A stretch of DNA of 24,355 nt. Origin: a virus. Shown in pieces: positions 1 to 6,050 of this stretch (the stretch's first letter is position 1; every line of letters begins with the position of its first letter). Where the stretch lies: positions 64,001-88,355 of the IMG/VR virus record IMGVR_UViG_3300045049_000056; one strand, given 5' to 3'. Below the pieces are notes generated by a model. It ran no database searches. It was not told where the DNA came from and worked only from the letters and a program-made list of their open reading frames with translations. The position numbers and the translations under genes are program-made.

Positions 1-23
1 GTAATATTAATAAATTTACTCAT
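1..23 (-). CDS. 5' end of a minus-strand gene cut by the window edge
   Basis: An ATG on the minus strand at 23-21 opens MSKFINI and runs off the window. It is preceded at good distance by the Shine-Dalgarno-like CGGAGATAAA. The start lies downstream of a leftward terminator (114-144) and of the hairpin at 49-99, which would sit in its 5' leader. Too little is visible to name a product. Confidence 0.55.
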
Positions 24-48
24 TTTATCTCCGTAATAGATTAATAGA

Positions 49-99
49 TGTGGCTATCTGCGATTACGGCGCAGAAGGATAGCTAGTCCGTTCGCCACA
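49..99. other. Nested stem-loop upstream of the left-edge gene
   Basis: TGTGGC (49-54) pairs with GCCACA (94-99). Inside it TATC pairs with GATA (78-81) and TGCG with CGCA (70-73) around an ATTACGG loop. All pairs are Watson-Crick, so strand cannot be decided. In the leftward transcript it would be a structured 5' leader just before the ribosome site of the edge gene. Confidence 0.4.
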
Positions 100-113
100 A
101 AACTTGAAACAAC

Positions 114-144
114 AAAAAGCCACACAGCATCCCTGCCGTGCAGC
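114..144 (-). terminator. Leftward terminator of the tRNA unit
   Basis: Read leftward, GCTGCAC (144-138) pairs with GTGTGGC (125-119), including two G-U wobbles, and is followed directly by TTTTT (118-114). It would end the leftward tRNA transcript before the edge gene. Confidence 0.5.
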
Positions 145-336
145 CTCCTAAATTCGGTGTCACAGCGCCACGCAACCATGCCTGTGAGCTTTAGCAACCT
201 TGTAGCTGCCCTCTCCACTAACCCGCCTTAGCGGGGTATGCCCTGTCGGAGCAACGTCCATTAGAGCAAATTTATTACGTGTATTAGAGTCGCCCCACGG
301 TGGGCTTTTGACCTTCCGACAAAGATGCTGCAACCA

Positions 337-397
337 GAAGATGTGAATTCGTGCCGTCTTTCCGGCTGTCAACCTGTGCAAGCAGGATTTGATCTTC
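337..397. ncRNA. Three-way-junction-like RNA element
   Basis: GAAGAT (337-342) pairs with ATCTTC (392-397). Within it GCCG (353-356) pairs with CGGC (363-366) and CCTG (373-376) pairs with CAGG (383-386). The result is a closed element with two hairpins, about 20 bases from tRNA-Pro. It lacks a canonical T-arm and is too short for a full tRNA, so it may be a decayed tRNA or a processing structure. Confidence 0.3.
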
Positions 398-417
398 AGG
401 TAGCGACCTTCAGACTC

Positions 418-495
418 TGGTCCGAGTACAAGGAGTCGAACCTTGGACCTCTTGCTCCCAAAGCAAGCGCTCTACACTGGCTGAGCTACACTCGG
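418..495 (-). tRNA. tRNA-Pro (anticodon TGG)
   Basis: The leftward strand folds as a complete cloverleaf. The acceptor CCGAGTG pairs with TACTCGG (one G-U pair), discriminator A is followed by an encoded CCA, and the D-arm starts TAGCTCAG. The anticodon stem CTTGC/GCAAG closes loop TTTGGGA, giving TGG, and the T-loop is TTCGACT. It would read CCA and other proline codons. It shares the leftward unit with tRNA-Thr 80 bases upstream. Confidence 0.93.
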
Positions 496-575
496 ATTGT
501 AAGTGCACTTTCTCGGCAAGAACGGACTCTATTGACCCGGTGCGGTTTACTCGTGCGTAGACGTAAAATACTTTC

Positions 576-647
576 TGCTGGATGTAGGACTCAAACCCAC
601 ATTGTCTTTATTACAAGTAAAGTGCCTAATCTTTCAGCCAATCCAGC
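576..647 (-). tRNA. tRNA-Thr (anticodon TGT)
   Basis: Acceptor GCTGGAT pairs perfectly with ATCCAGC. The anticodon stem CTTTA/TAAAG closes loop CTTGTAA, giving TGT for ACA codons, and the T-arm carries the GTTTGAGTC loop region. The D-arm is short (GCT/GGC). The discriminator is A and no CCA is encoded, unlike the neighbouring tRNA-Pro, so CCA would be added by the host nucleotidyltransferase. Confidence 0.9.
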
Positions 648-707
648 AGGAAATACTCTATTTCGCTTTTGTCGGCCTTCGACCACAGATAGCTTAGAAT
701 GAGGAGG

Positions 708-763
708 GGCAATCAAGCTAAAGGGGAAGGCTCACAAAAACCGCCTCGTGAGAAGCGATTGCC
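708..763. ncRNA. Small stem-closed RNA element in the tRNA unit
   Basis: GGCAATC (708-714) pairs perfectly with GATTGCC (757-763), enclosing the hairpin CTCAC (731-735)/GTGAG (748-752). At 56 bases it is too short for a tRNA and shows no anticodon arm. It lies between tRNA-Thr and the larger element at 795-906. Confidence 0.3.
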
Positions 764-794
764 AATTCTGTAAGAGTTGAAGGCATACTCTATA

Positions 795-906
795 TGTTGG
801 GGCCAGTGTTGAACTCTGGCTTTACACCTATGCTTGTGATTCGAACGAGTACCCCCTCACAGGTGTCACCCTCGCCAGTGGCGCATCAACCTACGCATTC
901 CCAACA
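795..906. ncRNA. Cloverleaf-like structured RNA, 112 nt
   Basis: TGTTGGG (795-801) pairs with CCCAACA (900-906). Immediately inside lies GCCAG/CTGGC (802-806 and 816-820) around a loop that reads GTTCAAC leftward, like a T-arm stacked on an acceptor stem. ACACCT/AGGTGT and CGCC/GGCG form further arms. No 5+7+5 anticodon arm is convincing and 112 bases is long even for class II tRNAs. Either strand is possible. It could be a highly diverged tRNA, a tRNA-like RNA or a novel structured RNA. Confidence 0.4.
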
Positions 907-937
907 AGACAAATGATACACGAACTTATTATTCTTG

Positions 938-1297
938 TCAAATCTTATTTACGTTACCCATATCCACTTCCACGAATTCAGGGTTGATGTTGTCAAAATC
1001 CAACGCTGGAGTATCGTCATCGTCAGCCGTACTACCACGCCCGATAAGCCCATTAGCCTTGATATCAAGCAACATGGCCTTAATCTCATCTGCACGCTGA
1101 GCCTCCGCAGCGTCCATGTAGAACTTGATAAGTTTCTCTGCGGCAATCATCCGTACGCGCTCATCCTCGCTCGTAAGCCCTTGCTCCAACACTTCTACAG
1201 CTTTCGCACTAATCTTCTTAAGCTGTCTCACCATCTTGGCAAGCTCATGAGGCTTGCTGAACAGCGGCTTGGAGCTTGCTGGCACCAAATCACTCAT
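938..1297 (-). CDS. Unknown acidic phage protein, first gene of the leftward unit
   Basis: A 119-residue soluble protein of unrecognised family. Residues about 15-70 are predicted helical (KMVRQLKKISAKAVEVLEQG, then a stretch ending RMIAAEKLIKFYMDAAEA). The C-terminal 45 residues are acidic (DDDD near residue 90). The ATG at 1297 follows TAAGGAGCATAAC, a strong ribosome site, and lies about 30 bases below a TTGACA-17-TAACAT promoter. It is the promoter-proximal gene of the leftward unit that includes the tRNAs. A helical head with an acidic tail would also fit a small terminase-like or scaffold-type protein, but nothing specific supports that. Confidence 0.8.
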   Translation of the reverse strand: MSDLVPASSKPLFSKPHELAKMVRQLKKISAKAVEVLEQGLTSEDERVRMIAAEKLIKFYMDAAEAQRADEIKAMLLDIKANGLIGRGSTADDDDTPALDFDNINPEFVEVDMGNVNKI

Positions 1298-1327
1298 GTT
1301 ATGCTCCTTAAAATTCTTAATACGAGA

Positions 1328-1356
1328 ATGTTACTACGACACCACACTCTTGTCAA
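1328..1356 (-). promoter_or_regulatory. Leftward sigma-70 promoter of the 938-1297 gene
   Basis: Read leftward: TTGACA (1356-1351), 17-base spacer, TAACAT (1333-1328). Its -35 lies 14 bases from the -35 of the rightward promoter at 1371, a compact back-to-back pair. ATTCTTAA near 1314 and TTAAGAAT near 1359 form an inverted repeat around it. Confidence 0.75.
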
Positions 1357-1370
1357 TTTTAAGAATGTTG

Positions 1371-1399
1371 TTGACAGCAGCAAACTCGTAAGCTAAGAT
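1371..1399 (+). promoter_or_regulatory. Rightward sigma-70 promoter of the PhoH/ClpP operon
   Basis: TTGACA (1371-1376), exact 17-base spacer, TAAGAT (1394-1399). It drives 1447-3852. The same -35/-10 pair recurs at other promoters of this window (13626-13654). Confidence 0.78.
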
Positions 1400-1446
1400 T
1401 CAACTCATCAGCGCAAACGTTGCCTGAACCCAACAAAGGAGAAGAT

Positions 1447-1620
1447 ATGTTGCAAAATGTGAAGTGCTACTTCAGAGATAAAGGTAAGCTAGCTGTTATC
1501 AATGTTACCGAATGTCACGACTACAAGCATGCTATTTGGTCTGTTCGCAACCAGATTTTAGGAGAACGTGACGCATTTTTTGAAGTTAAGCAACCTGTAA
1601 TGGCCATCGTACAAAAATGA
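1447..1620 (+). CDS. Small phage protein, unknown function
   Basis: 57 residues, opening MLQNVKCYFRDKGKLAVINV. The ATG at 1447 was chosen because AAAGGAGAAGAT sits just upstream; the open frame extends further 5' but without a ribosome site. It is the first gene after the promoter at 1371 and overlaps the next start by ATGA. The alternating hydrophobic pattern suggests a small beta-alpha fold. No family recognised. Confidence 0.8.
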   Translation: MLQNVKCYFRDKGKLAVINVTECHDYKHAIWSVRNQILGERDAFFEVKQPVMAIVQK

Positions 1621-1787
1621 CTGAGATTGACAAAATGATTGACGAATACGAAGCACACGAACAGAATTACATCGACTTTGAAGACCTCCGTTTTGGAGAC
1701 ATCTATCTAGAAAATGAACGTGTTGCCCGTAAAGCTGAAACCAAACGTAAACAACGTAAGATGAAAAAGGAGAAGGATAATGACTGA
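1617..1787 (+). CDS. Small charged helical protein, unknown
   Basis: 56 residues. The N-terminal half is acidic (MTEIDKMIDEYEAHEQNY) and the C-terminal 20 residues are strongly basic (RKAETKRKQRKMKKEK), so it could bind nucleic acid. The ATG overlaps the previous stop (ATGA) and the 3' end overlaps the next gene by 8 bases, implying coupled translation. No family recognised. Confidence 0.75.
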   Translation: MTEIDKMIDEYEAHEQNYIDFEDLRFGDIYLENERVARKAETKRKQRKMKKEKDND

Positions 1788-2151
1788 CGTTCAAGAAACC
1801 ATCACTCAAGAAGGTACGACCGAGTACAAGCAAATCACCTCTCCAAACTTCTTGGAAATCGTGTTTGAGATTGAGAAGCACGTCAACAACGGATGGGCGG
1901 TGTCTCAGGAAGCTTATCCTTTTGCTAATATTATGGGCCTGTACGAAGTCAATTTCTATAAGAATGCTAAGACGATTAACCTTGCAGCGGAACGTGTGCA
2001 AGCTGCTGTAGAAGGTAAGGGTGTCTGGACGAAGGATAAGAAAGTTGAGAACATGAACAAGGCTCGTGAGACTCGTATGGCGAATCTTGAAAAGAAAAAT
2101 CTGGAGAAGAAGAAAGCTGCGGAGGCTAAGAATGAAGGTCAAGTTTGCTAA
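1780..2151 (+). CDS. Phage protein with charged coiled C-terminus, unknown
   Basis: 123 residues. Residues 15-65 look globular (NFLEIVFEIEKHVNNGWAVS, then a Tyr/Phe-rich segment). Residues 85-120 are Lys/Glu/Ala-rich and likely one long helix. The ATG is preceded by AAAAAGGAGAAGGATA. It overlaps both neighbours in the operon. The NNGWxVS segment resembles small phage proteins of unknown function. Confidence 0.82.
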   Translation: MTDVQETITQEGTTEYKQITSPNFLEIVFEIEKHVNNGWAVSQEAYPFANIMGLYEVNFYKNAKTINLAAERVQAAVEGKGVWTKDKKVENMNKARETRMANLEKKNLEKKKAAEAKNEGQVC

Positions 2152-2347
2152 CACTGAGGTGCACATTAAAAAGCTTGTGCAAGGCGCTGTGGTCACGGAA
2201 TTTGAGGGTAAAGGTAAGGAACCATCGATCTATCATATTCACCGTTTCGAGTGTTTTAATGTGGAGGATAATTCTGTTGACTTGGTTATCGCAGATCAGT
2301 GGGGTAAATGGTCTAAAAACTCTGCAAATCTTATCTGGCCTATTTGA
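2132..2347 (+). CDS. Small phage protein, unknown
   Basis: 71 residues, opening MKVKFANTEVHIKKLVQGAV. The start at 2132 is supported by GCGGAGGCTAAG upstream and a 20-base overlap with the preceding gene; an upstream in-frame ATG at 2066 would give an implausible Arg/Trp-rich extension. It ends in Trp-rich QWGKWSKNSANLIWPI. Predicted beta-rich, no family recognised. Confidence 0.78.
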   Translation: MKVKFANTEVHIKKLVQGAVVTEFEGKGKEPSIYHIHRFECFNVEDNSVDLVIADQWGKWSKNSANLIWPI

Positions 2348-2374
2348 CAGGGAACGTTGCTCATGCTAAATTAT

Positions 2375-2406
2375 GGGAATGTCTAGCTTCATCGTTGGGC
2401 ATTCCC
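2375..2406 (+). terminator. Possible attenuator before the PhoH-like gene
   Basis: GGGAATG (2375-2381) pairs with CATTCCC (2400-2406) and is followed by ATTAACTTTTT. The U-tract starts late, so it may be a partial terminator that lowers PhoH/ClpP expression relative to the genes before it. Confidence 0.4.
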
Positions 2407-2429
2407 ATTAACTTTTTACGAGGATTCTT

Positions 2430-3176
2430 ATGCGCAAAACACATCGGGGACGCAACGCCCAACACCCCGCAGAGAAGGAAGAACGTGTTATCAAAGACAA
2501 GTTCAAGGAGCAACGCGCAGAAAAACTAGAAGCGAAGCCAATTTATCCGCTGAATGATCGTCAACGAGAGTATTTTGAAGCTATCCGCACAAAAGACCTT
2601 ATTGTAGCAACTGGCTATGCCGGGACATCGAAAACATTTGTAGCAACGTGCCTTGCAGCAGATGCATTTTACAAGGGCGAATGCCAACGCATTGTCCTTG
2701 CACGTCCTGCTGTGTCCAACTCGCAAAGCTTGGGCTTCTTTGCTGGCGATCTTAACCAAAAGATGTCTGTGTGGCTTATGCCTCTGCTATCCGTGCTGTA
2801 TCAACGCCTTGGGCGAGTTGTTGTTGATCTTGCAATCCAAGAGGGTAACATTGTTATGCAGCCTCTTGAGACGATCAAAGGTATGAGCTACGGAAAAGGC
2901 ACTTGGGTGATTGCTGACGAGGTGGAAGATTGCACGATTGAAGAAATCAAAAGTATTGCAACTCGTAACGGAGGTGCGAAGATGATTCTGTGTGGTGATG
3001 TGTGTCAATCTGCGCTTAAGAGCGATAGCGGGCTTGCAATCTTCGCTGACATTCTCTACAACTCGCGAGCACTACAAGAGCATGCCGCTCTGATTGAGTT
3101 TGATTCTTATGACCACATCGTGCGAGGCAAGCTGTGTAAGAATCTTATCGTAGAATTTGATAAAGCTGGATATTAA
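2430..3176 (+). CDS. phoH: PhoH-like P-loop ATPase
   Basis: 248 residues, the usual length of phage PhoH-like proteins. The ATPase core has Walker A GYAGTSKT at residues 62-69, Walker B WVIADEVED at 159-167 and the ILCGDVCQS segment at 186-194 that matches the family's GD-Q motif. The first 35 residues are basic and probably disordered. The Walker A deviates from the common GxAGTGKT by Ser for the second Gly and Tyr for Pro. Family knowledge: PhoH proteins are cytoplasmic ATPases/putative helicases, widespread in phages and linked to RNA or phosphate-stress metabolism; the phage role is unsettled. It lies 10 bases before the ClpP-like gene in the same operon. Confidence 0.9.
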   Translation: MRKTHRGRNAQHPAEKEERVIKDKFKEQRAEKLEAKPIYPLNDRQREYFEAIRTKDLIVATGYAGTSKTFVATCLAADAFYKGECQRIVLARPAVSNSQSLGFFAGDLNQKMSVWLMPLLSVLYQRLGRVVVDLAIQEGNIVMQPLETIKGMSYGKGTWVIADEVEDCTIEEIKSIATRNGGAKMILCGDVCQSALKSDSGLAIFADILYNSRALQEHAALIEFDSYDHIVRGKLCKNLIVEFDKAGY

Positions 3177-3186
3177 GGAGAACCCC

Positions 3187-3852
3187 ATGTCAGACCTGAT
3201 GAAACTCTTCAAACGTGATGTCGAGCCGTTTGAAGTGAAAGCTGTGCCACTCAATCAACTGTACCAATGCACTATCGATGACGATTTTACGGATGTTCGT
3301 CAGTTCGCACAGCTTGTTGACTATCTAAACAATGCACAAGAAGGTGATATCGCACATATCCGGCTGTCTACCAACGGCGGTGCACTCCATGCCATCATCC
3401 CAACCATTGAAGCTATGCGCAACACGGACGCTCACATTGCGATGCATGTGGAGAGTGACACGGCTTCTGCTGGCACGATTCTTATGATGCTTGCACATGA
3501 AGTGTATGTTAATCCGTACACCACAATTATGATTCATACAGCATCTTACGGGTTCTATGGTCACTCGGGCAACATGGACGCTAACGTTTCGCACAGCACG
3601 AAGGCGATTGAGCGCCTTGTCAACGAAGTGTATGCAGGCTTTCTTACCCCGAATGAGATTGCTCGCGTGCTGGATGGCAAGGAGTTCTACTTGACGGCAG
3701 AAGAAGCTATGGATCGCTTTGCCAAGCGTGACGATGCTATCAAGGCTGCACTTGCAGAGAAGATGAAGCCTCAGAAGAAGCCTCGTAAGCCTCGTAAAGA
3801 AAAGTCTCTTAAAGAGATTGTGGAAGAGTCTGGTATCAGCATTCCTCTGTAG
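3187..3852 (+). CDS. ClpP-like (crotonase-fold) serine protease
   Basis: 221 residues. The fold signature is a Clp protease core: IRLSTNGG near residue 58, nucleophile Ser94 in DTASAGT, His117 in IMIHTASYG, and an Asp candidate at 163 before FYLTAEEAM. The C-terminal tail (about 190-210) is very Lys/Arg-rich (MKPQKKPRKPRKEK), not typical of bacterial ClpP, and may bind nucleic acid or a partner. The start at 3187 follows AAGGAGAACCCC. Last gene of the operon, directly before a strong terminator. Phage ClpP-like proteins act in head maturation or general proteolysis; with no structural genes visible here, a regulatory or host-directed role is as likely. Confidence 0.85.
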   Translation: MSDLMKLFKRDVEPFEVKAVPLNQLYQCTIDDDFTDVRQFAQLVDYLNNAQEGDIAHIRLSTNGGALHAIIPTIEAMRNTDAHIAMHVESDTASAGTILMMLAHEVYVNPYTTIMIHTASYGFYGHSGNMDANVSHSTKAIERLVNEVYAGFLTPNEIARVLDGKEFYLTAEEAMDRFAKRDDAIKAALAEKMKPQKKPRKPRKEKSLKEIVEESGISIPL

Positions 3853-3859
3853 TATTTTC

Positions 3860-3885
3860 GCCTCTGCTTCGGCAGGGGCATTTTT
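3860..3885 (+). terminator. Strong rho-independent terminator, UUCG loop
   Basis: GCCTCTGC (3860-3867) pairs with GCAGGGGC (3872-3879, one G-U) around a TTCG tetraloop, followed by ATTTTTATTT. It closes the 1447-3852 operon. Confidence 0.9.
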
Positions 3886-3900
3886 ATTTGTAGAAGTCGC

Positions 3901-3929
3901 TTGCATTGTTATGAATGTTGAGCTAGACT
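3901..3929 (+). promoter_or_regulatory. Rightward promoter of the 3981-7151 operon
   Basis: TTGCAT (3901-3906), 17-base spacer, TAGACT (3924-3929). The -35 context GCTTGCATTG resembles the leftward promoters at 9167 and 23916. It starts right after the terminator of the preceding operon. Confidence 0.6.
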
Positions 3930-3980
3930 ACGTATGTAGGCTGAAATTATGAAGCTGTCAAAACAAATTTAGGAGGGGTT

Positions 3981-4199
3981 GTGAAAGCGTATATAATCAT
4001 TTGTGAATCTGCGATGAGTGGGAGAAAGACGGTTTGCACTGGTAGAGTGTGGAACTCTTTTTGGTCAGAAAGTTTTCCGTGCCAAGTCTTTGAAGATAAG
4101 AATGTGGCTGAAAGTGAGTTAATTAGGGTGGCACAGGGGGCCAACAAACATAAACAGCACAGTAAAGACAAATACTCTCTTGTAGAGGTAAATCTGTGA
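3981..4199 (+). CDS. Small phage protein, GTG start, unknown
   Basis: 72 residues, opening MKAYIIICESAMSGRKTVCT. The GTG start is supported by AGGAGGGG five bases upstream. The hydrophobic strand followed by a polar loop suggests a compact mixed fold; the segment FPCQVFEDKNVAESEL is typical of small regulator-like phage proteins but gives no family. Overlaps the next gene by GTGA. Confidence 0.75.
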   Translation: MKAYIIICESAMSGRKTVCTGRVWNSFWSESFPCQVFEDKNVAESELIRVAQGANKHKQHSKDKYSLVEVNL

Positions 4200-4714
4200 A
4201 CTCCACATCCATCAGCCTTCTCAAAGGCGGCTTCTTCGATTATCAGAATCCCGAACGAAGCCAATACAGCATCGAGGACATTGCTCGTGGCTTGTCTCAC
4301 ACAGCACGCTTCTCAGGACAGACAGATCGCGTTTACACAGTTGCACAACATTGTGTCCTTGTCAGCAAGCTTGTCCCACAAGAGCATGCACTAGAAGGAC
4401 TCCTGCACGATGGTGTCGAAGCTTTCATGGCAGATGTGCCAAGCCCGCTAAAGCGTATGCTTCCCGGCTACATCGAGCTAGAGCAGCGTGCAGAAGCAGA
4501 CATGTGCAAGCGGTTTGGTATGAAGTTTCCCTTCCACCAAAGCATCAAAGAAGCTGACATTCGTGTGTTTCTTGCAGAACGTAGAGATATGCAACCTTGT
4601 GTGAAGGAAGTGTGTTACGAGGGCTATCAGCCATATCCCAACAGAATCATTGCATGGGACAGCCATATGTCGTATATTTACTTTATGAGAAGGTTTAAGG
4701 AGCTTACAAAATGA
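4196..4714 (+). CDS. HD-domain nucleotidase/phosphohydrolase (YfbR-like)
   Basis: 172 residues. The HD signature is complete: RFSGQTDRVYTVAQH with His52, LLHDGVEAF with His71-Asp72, DVPSPLK at 80-86 and the distal metal ligand candidate Asp121 in KEADIRVFLAE. This arrangement matches the YfbR/HD family, which dephosphorylates deoxynucleoside 5'-monophosphates with a divalent metal. A phage copy would adjust dNMP pools or remove signalling nucleotides. The start is GTG, coupled by GTGA to the previous stop, and it overlaps the next gene by ATGA. Confidence 0.85.
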   Translation: MNSTSISLLKGGFFDYQNPERSQYSIEDIARGLSHTARFSGQTDRVYTVAQHCVLVSKLVPQEHALEGLLHDGVEAFMADVPSPLKRMLPGYIELEQRAEADMCKRFGMKFPFHQSIKEADIRVFLAERRDMQPCVKEVCYEGYQPYPNRIIAWDSHMSYIYFMRRFKELTK

Positions 4715-4803
4715 AAATCTGTGATTTCTTTTATTGTATCATCATTGTTGCTGTTGCGCTCGCTGTAGCAATTGGTTTGCTGCCTGATATGGTGGATGTA
4801 TGA
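4711..4803 (+). CDS. Membrane micropeptide, 30 aa
   Basis: MKICDFFYCIIIVAVALAVA, continuing to residue 30, is one transmembrane helix with a short acidic tail. ATGA overlaps at both ends (with the HD nucleotidase and the A1S_2505-like gene) argue that it is translated. Function unknown; single-pass inner-membrane topology is inferred. Confidence 0.65.
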   Translation: MKICDFFYCIIIVAVALAVAIGLLPDMVDV

Positions 4804-5144
4804 TTTTTGTATTTGGAAGCAATCTGGCAGGCAGGCATGGTAAAGGTGCTGCACTGTTCGCACGACAGAATCATGGCGCTATCTATGGACAAGGTGTGGG
4901 TAGGCAAGGAAACAGTTACGCCATTCCGACTAAAGATCACAACATTCGTACATTGCCACTAGTTGAGATTGCACAGTATGTGGAAAAGTTCTTGCGGTAT
5001 GCAGCCCACTACAAAGAGCTTGAGTTTCAAGTTACACGTATCGGATGTGGGCTTGCAGGGTATAAAGATGAGCAGATTGCACCGATGTTCAAGAATGCTC
5101 CTGTAAACTGTCACTTGCCTGAAGAATGGAAGGAATATTTATGA
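4800..5144 (+). CDS. A1S_2505-like phage non-structural protein
   Basis: 114 residues. It opens with the Gly-rich FGSNLAGRHGKGAA (residues 5-18), then SYAIPTKD and near residue 80 TRIGCGLAGYKDEQIAPMF. This set is characteristic of a family annotated in phages as A1S_2505-type non-structural protein. The Gly-rich loops and GCGxAG-type motif recall nucleotide- or ADP-ribose-binding macro-like folds, which is inference. It sits between two membrane micropeptides and near two other nucleotide-handling proteins in the same operon. Confidence 0.75.
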   Translation: MIFVFGSNLAGRHGKGAALFARQNHGAIYGQGVGRQGNSYAIPTKDHNIRTLPLVEIAQYVEKFLRYAAHYKELEFQVTRIGCGLAGYKDEQIAPMFKNAPVNCHLPEEWKEYL

Positions 5145-5212
5145 ACATCTACACAATGGGCCTTATCATGGGGTATATGATTGGTGTGATTTTGATTGAA
5201 ATTTATTGTTGA
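5141..5212 (+). CDS. Membrane micropeptide, 23 aa
   Basis: A 23-codon frame: the first 20 residues are MNIYTMGLIMGYMIGVILIE, followed by IYC. It is almost entirely one hydrophobic helix. The start overlaps the preceding stop (ATGA) and AAGGAATATTT supplies a ribosome site. The stop runs into TGAGGAGAGAG, the ribosome site of the next gene. Confidence 0.5.
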   Translation: MNIYTMGLIMGYMIGVILIEIYC

Positions 5213-5221
5213 GGAGAGAGC

Positions 5222-5491
5222 ATGGAAATTTCCGTATTGCAGAGTTTGATTGATCGCACGAGTAATGAGATTCGTGGATTTGAACTTGCTATCGAGTTTG
5301 AGAAAAATAGCCGTAAAGGTATCTACTCAGATTTTGAGCTAGAGCAGAGCTATTACACGGAAAAATGGTGCAAGGCTCGTATTCCTAAGCTTGTCAAGAT
5401 TCAGAAGGCGTTGAAGAAGGAGATTGCTACGAAGATCAAACTTCAACGAGGGATCAAAGCGATCACTGCCGCTGCGTTATACAGGAAATGA
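5222..5491 (+). CDS. Small helical protein, unknown
   Basis: 89 residues, helix-rich, with heptad-like spacing in residues 4-30 and a basic C-terminal half (KALKKEIATKIKLQRGIKAI). TGAGGAGAGAGC precedes the ATG. A coiled-coil or DNA-binding role is possible; no family recognised. Confidence 0.8.
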   Translation: MEISVLQSLIDRTSNEIRGFELAIEFEKNSRKGIYSDFELEQSYYTEKWCKARIPKLVKIQKALKKEIATKIKLQRGIKAITAAALYRK

Positions 5492-5495
5492 AAAA

Positions 5496-6050
5496 ATGCT
5501 AACAATCCTTGAACACACATCCAGCAGCTACGCCCCTCGCACATATGCTAACGCTGCAAAGGGAGATGTTACGATTGCTATTGCTGTAGACTACACCACA
5601 GCAGGGGAGAAGCTTACGCACAAAGCTGCTGGGGACAAATATCTTAAGCTTGATCCTAAATCAAGTTGGATTTTTACAGCAAGAGAGTTGTATTCGCACT
5701 TGGCAACTAGAAAACTCAATACACCTGTTATAAATGTTGCCGGAAATGGCATTTACACTCTCGCAAAGCACGGATGTGACCAAAAACATTGTAATCTATA
5801 CGTCTATAACATTCTTGCTAAAGTGCATGAACATTGGCCTATTGGAGAAATCGTCTCGGGAGGACAAACAGGTGTAGACCTAGCAGGAGGAGTTGCAGGG
5901 TATGTCCTTGGCATTCCTACAACAATGCTCCTTCCTAAAGGCTTCAAGCAGCGCTTTGAAGATGGAATTGACATTGTGCAGACGGAACAAAACGTAAGGG
6001 ATAGTGTGGCATTTTGGGCTTATAAACTTAGGAGGGAGATTGGATGTTGA
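5496..6050 (+). CDS. SLOG-superfamily nucleotide-binding protein (YpsA/TOG-like)
   Basis: 184 residues. The C-terminal half carries IVSGGQTGVDLAGG (about residues 122-135) followed by VLGIPTTMLLPKGF, the loop and strand pattern of SLOG/putative-carrier proteins that bind nucleotide ligands. The N-terminal half contains DVTIAIAVDYTTAGEKLT, an additional alpha-beta unit. The start at 5496 is taken from AGGAAATGAAAA upstream; a longer frame overlaps the preceding gene. SLOG domains bind or sense nucleotides such as NAD derivatives; as a phage early protein it could sequester or modify a signalling nucleotide, which is inference. Confidence 0.78.
   Translation: MLTILEHTSSSYAPRTYANAAKGDVTIAIAVDYTTAGEKLTHKAAGDKYLKLDPKSSWIFTARELYSHLATRKLNTPVINVAGNGIYTLAKHGCDQKHCNLYVYNILAKVHEHWPIGEIVSGGQTGVDLAGGVAGYVLGIPTTMLLPKGFKQRFEDGIDIVQTEQNVRDSVAFWAYKLRREIGC

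Larger units (their letters stand above)
24..937 (-). other. Non-coding RNA-rich leader region
   Basis: There is no convincing protein gene over about 900 bases. The segment holds two clear leftward tRNA genes and several stem-closed elements (245-320, 337-397, 708-763, 795-906). The open frames here cross the tRNAs or lack ribosome sites. The segment 145-240 holds only a CCCGC/GCGGG hairpin near 223-236. I see no classical promoter in front of the RNA unit, so it may be read through from the leftward gene at 938-1297. Confidence 0.6.

Noticed and set aside
78-110. TAGTCCGTT within 84-92, resembling the tail of Cas9 tracrRNA/guide RNA
   Set aside because: Only nine bases agree, there is no anti-repeat, no CRISPR array and no Cas gene in the window. 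Short matches of this size are expected by chance.
145-336. Possible tmRNA (GGGGCGACTC at one end and a short VAKAHRHGCVAL frame)
   Set aside because: No TTCGA T-arm with matching acceptor stem and no canonical tag ending in ALAA; the window edge prevents any complete fold.
325-702. 125-codon rightward frame
   Set aside because: It runs antisense across both tRNA genes and has no ribosome site or plausible composition.
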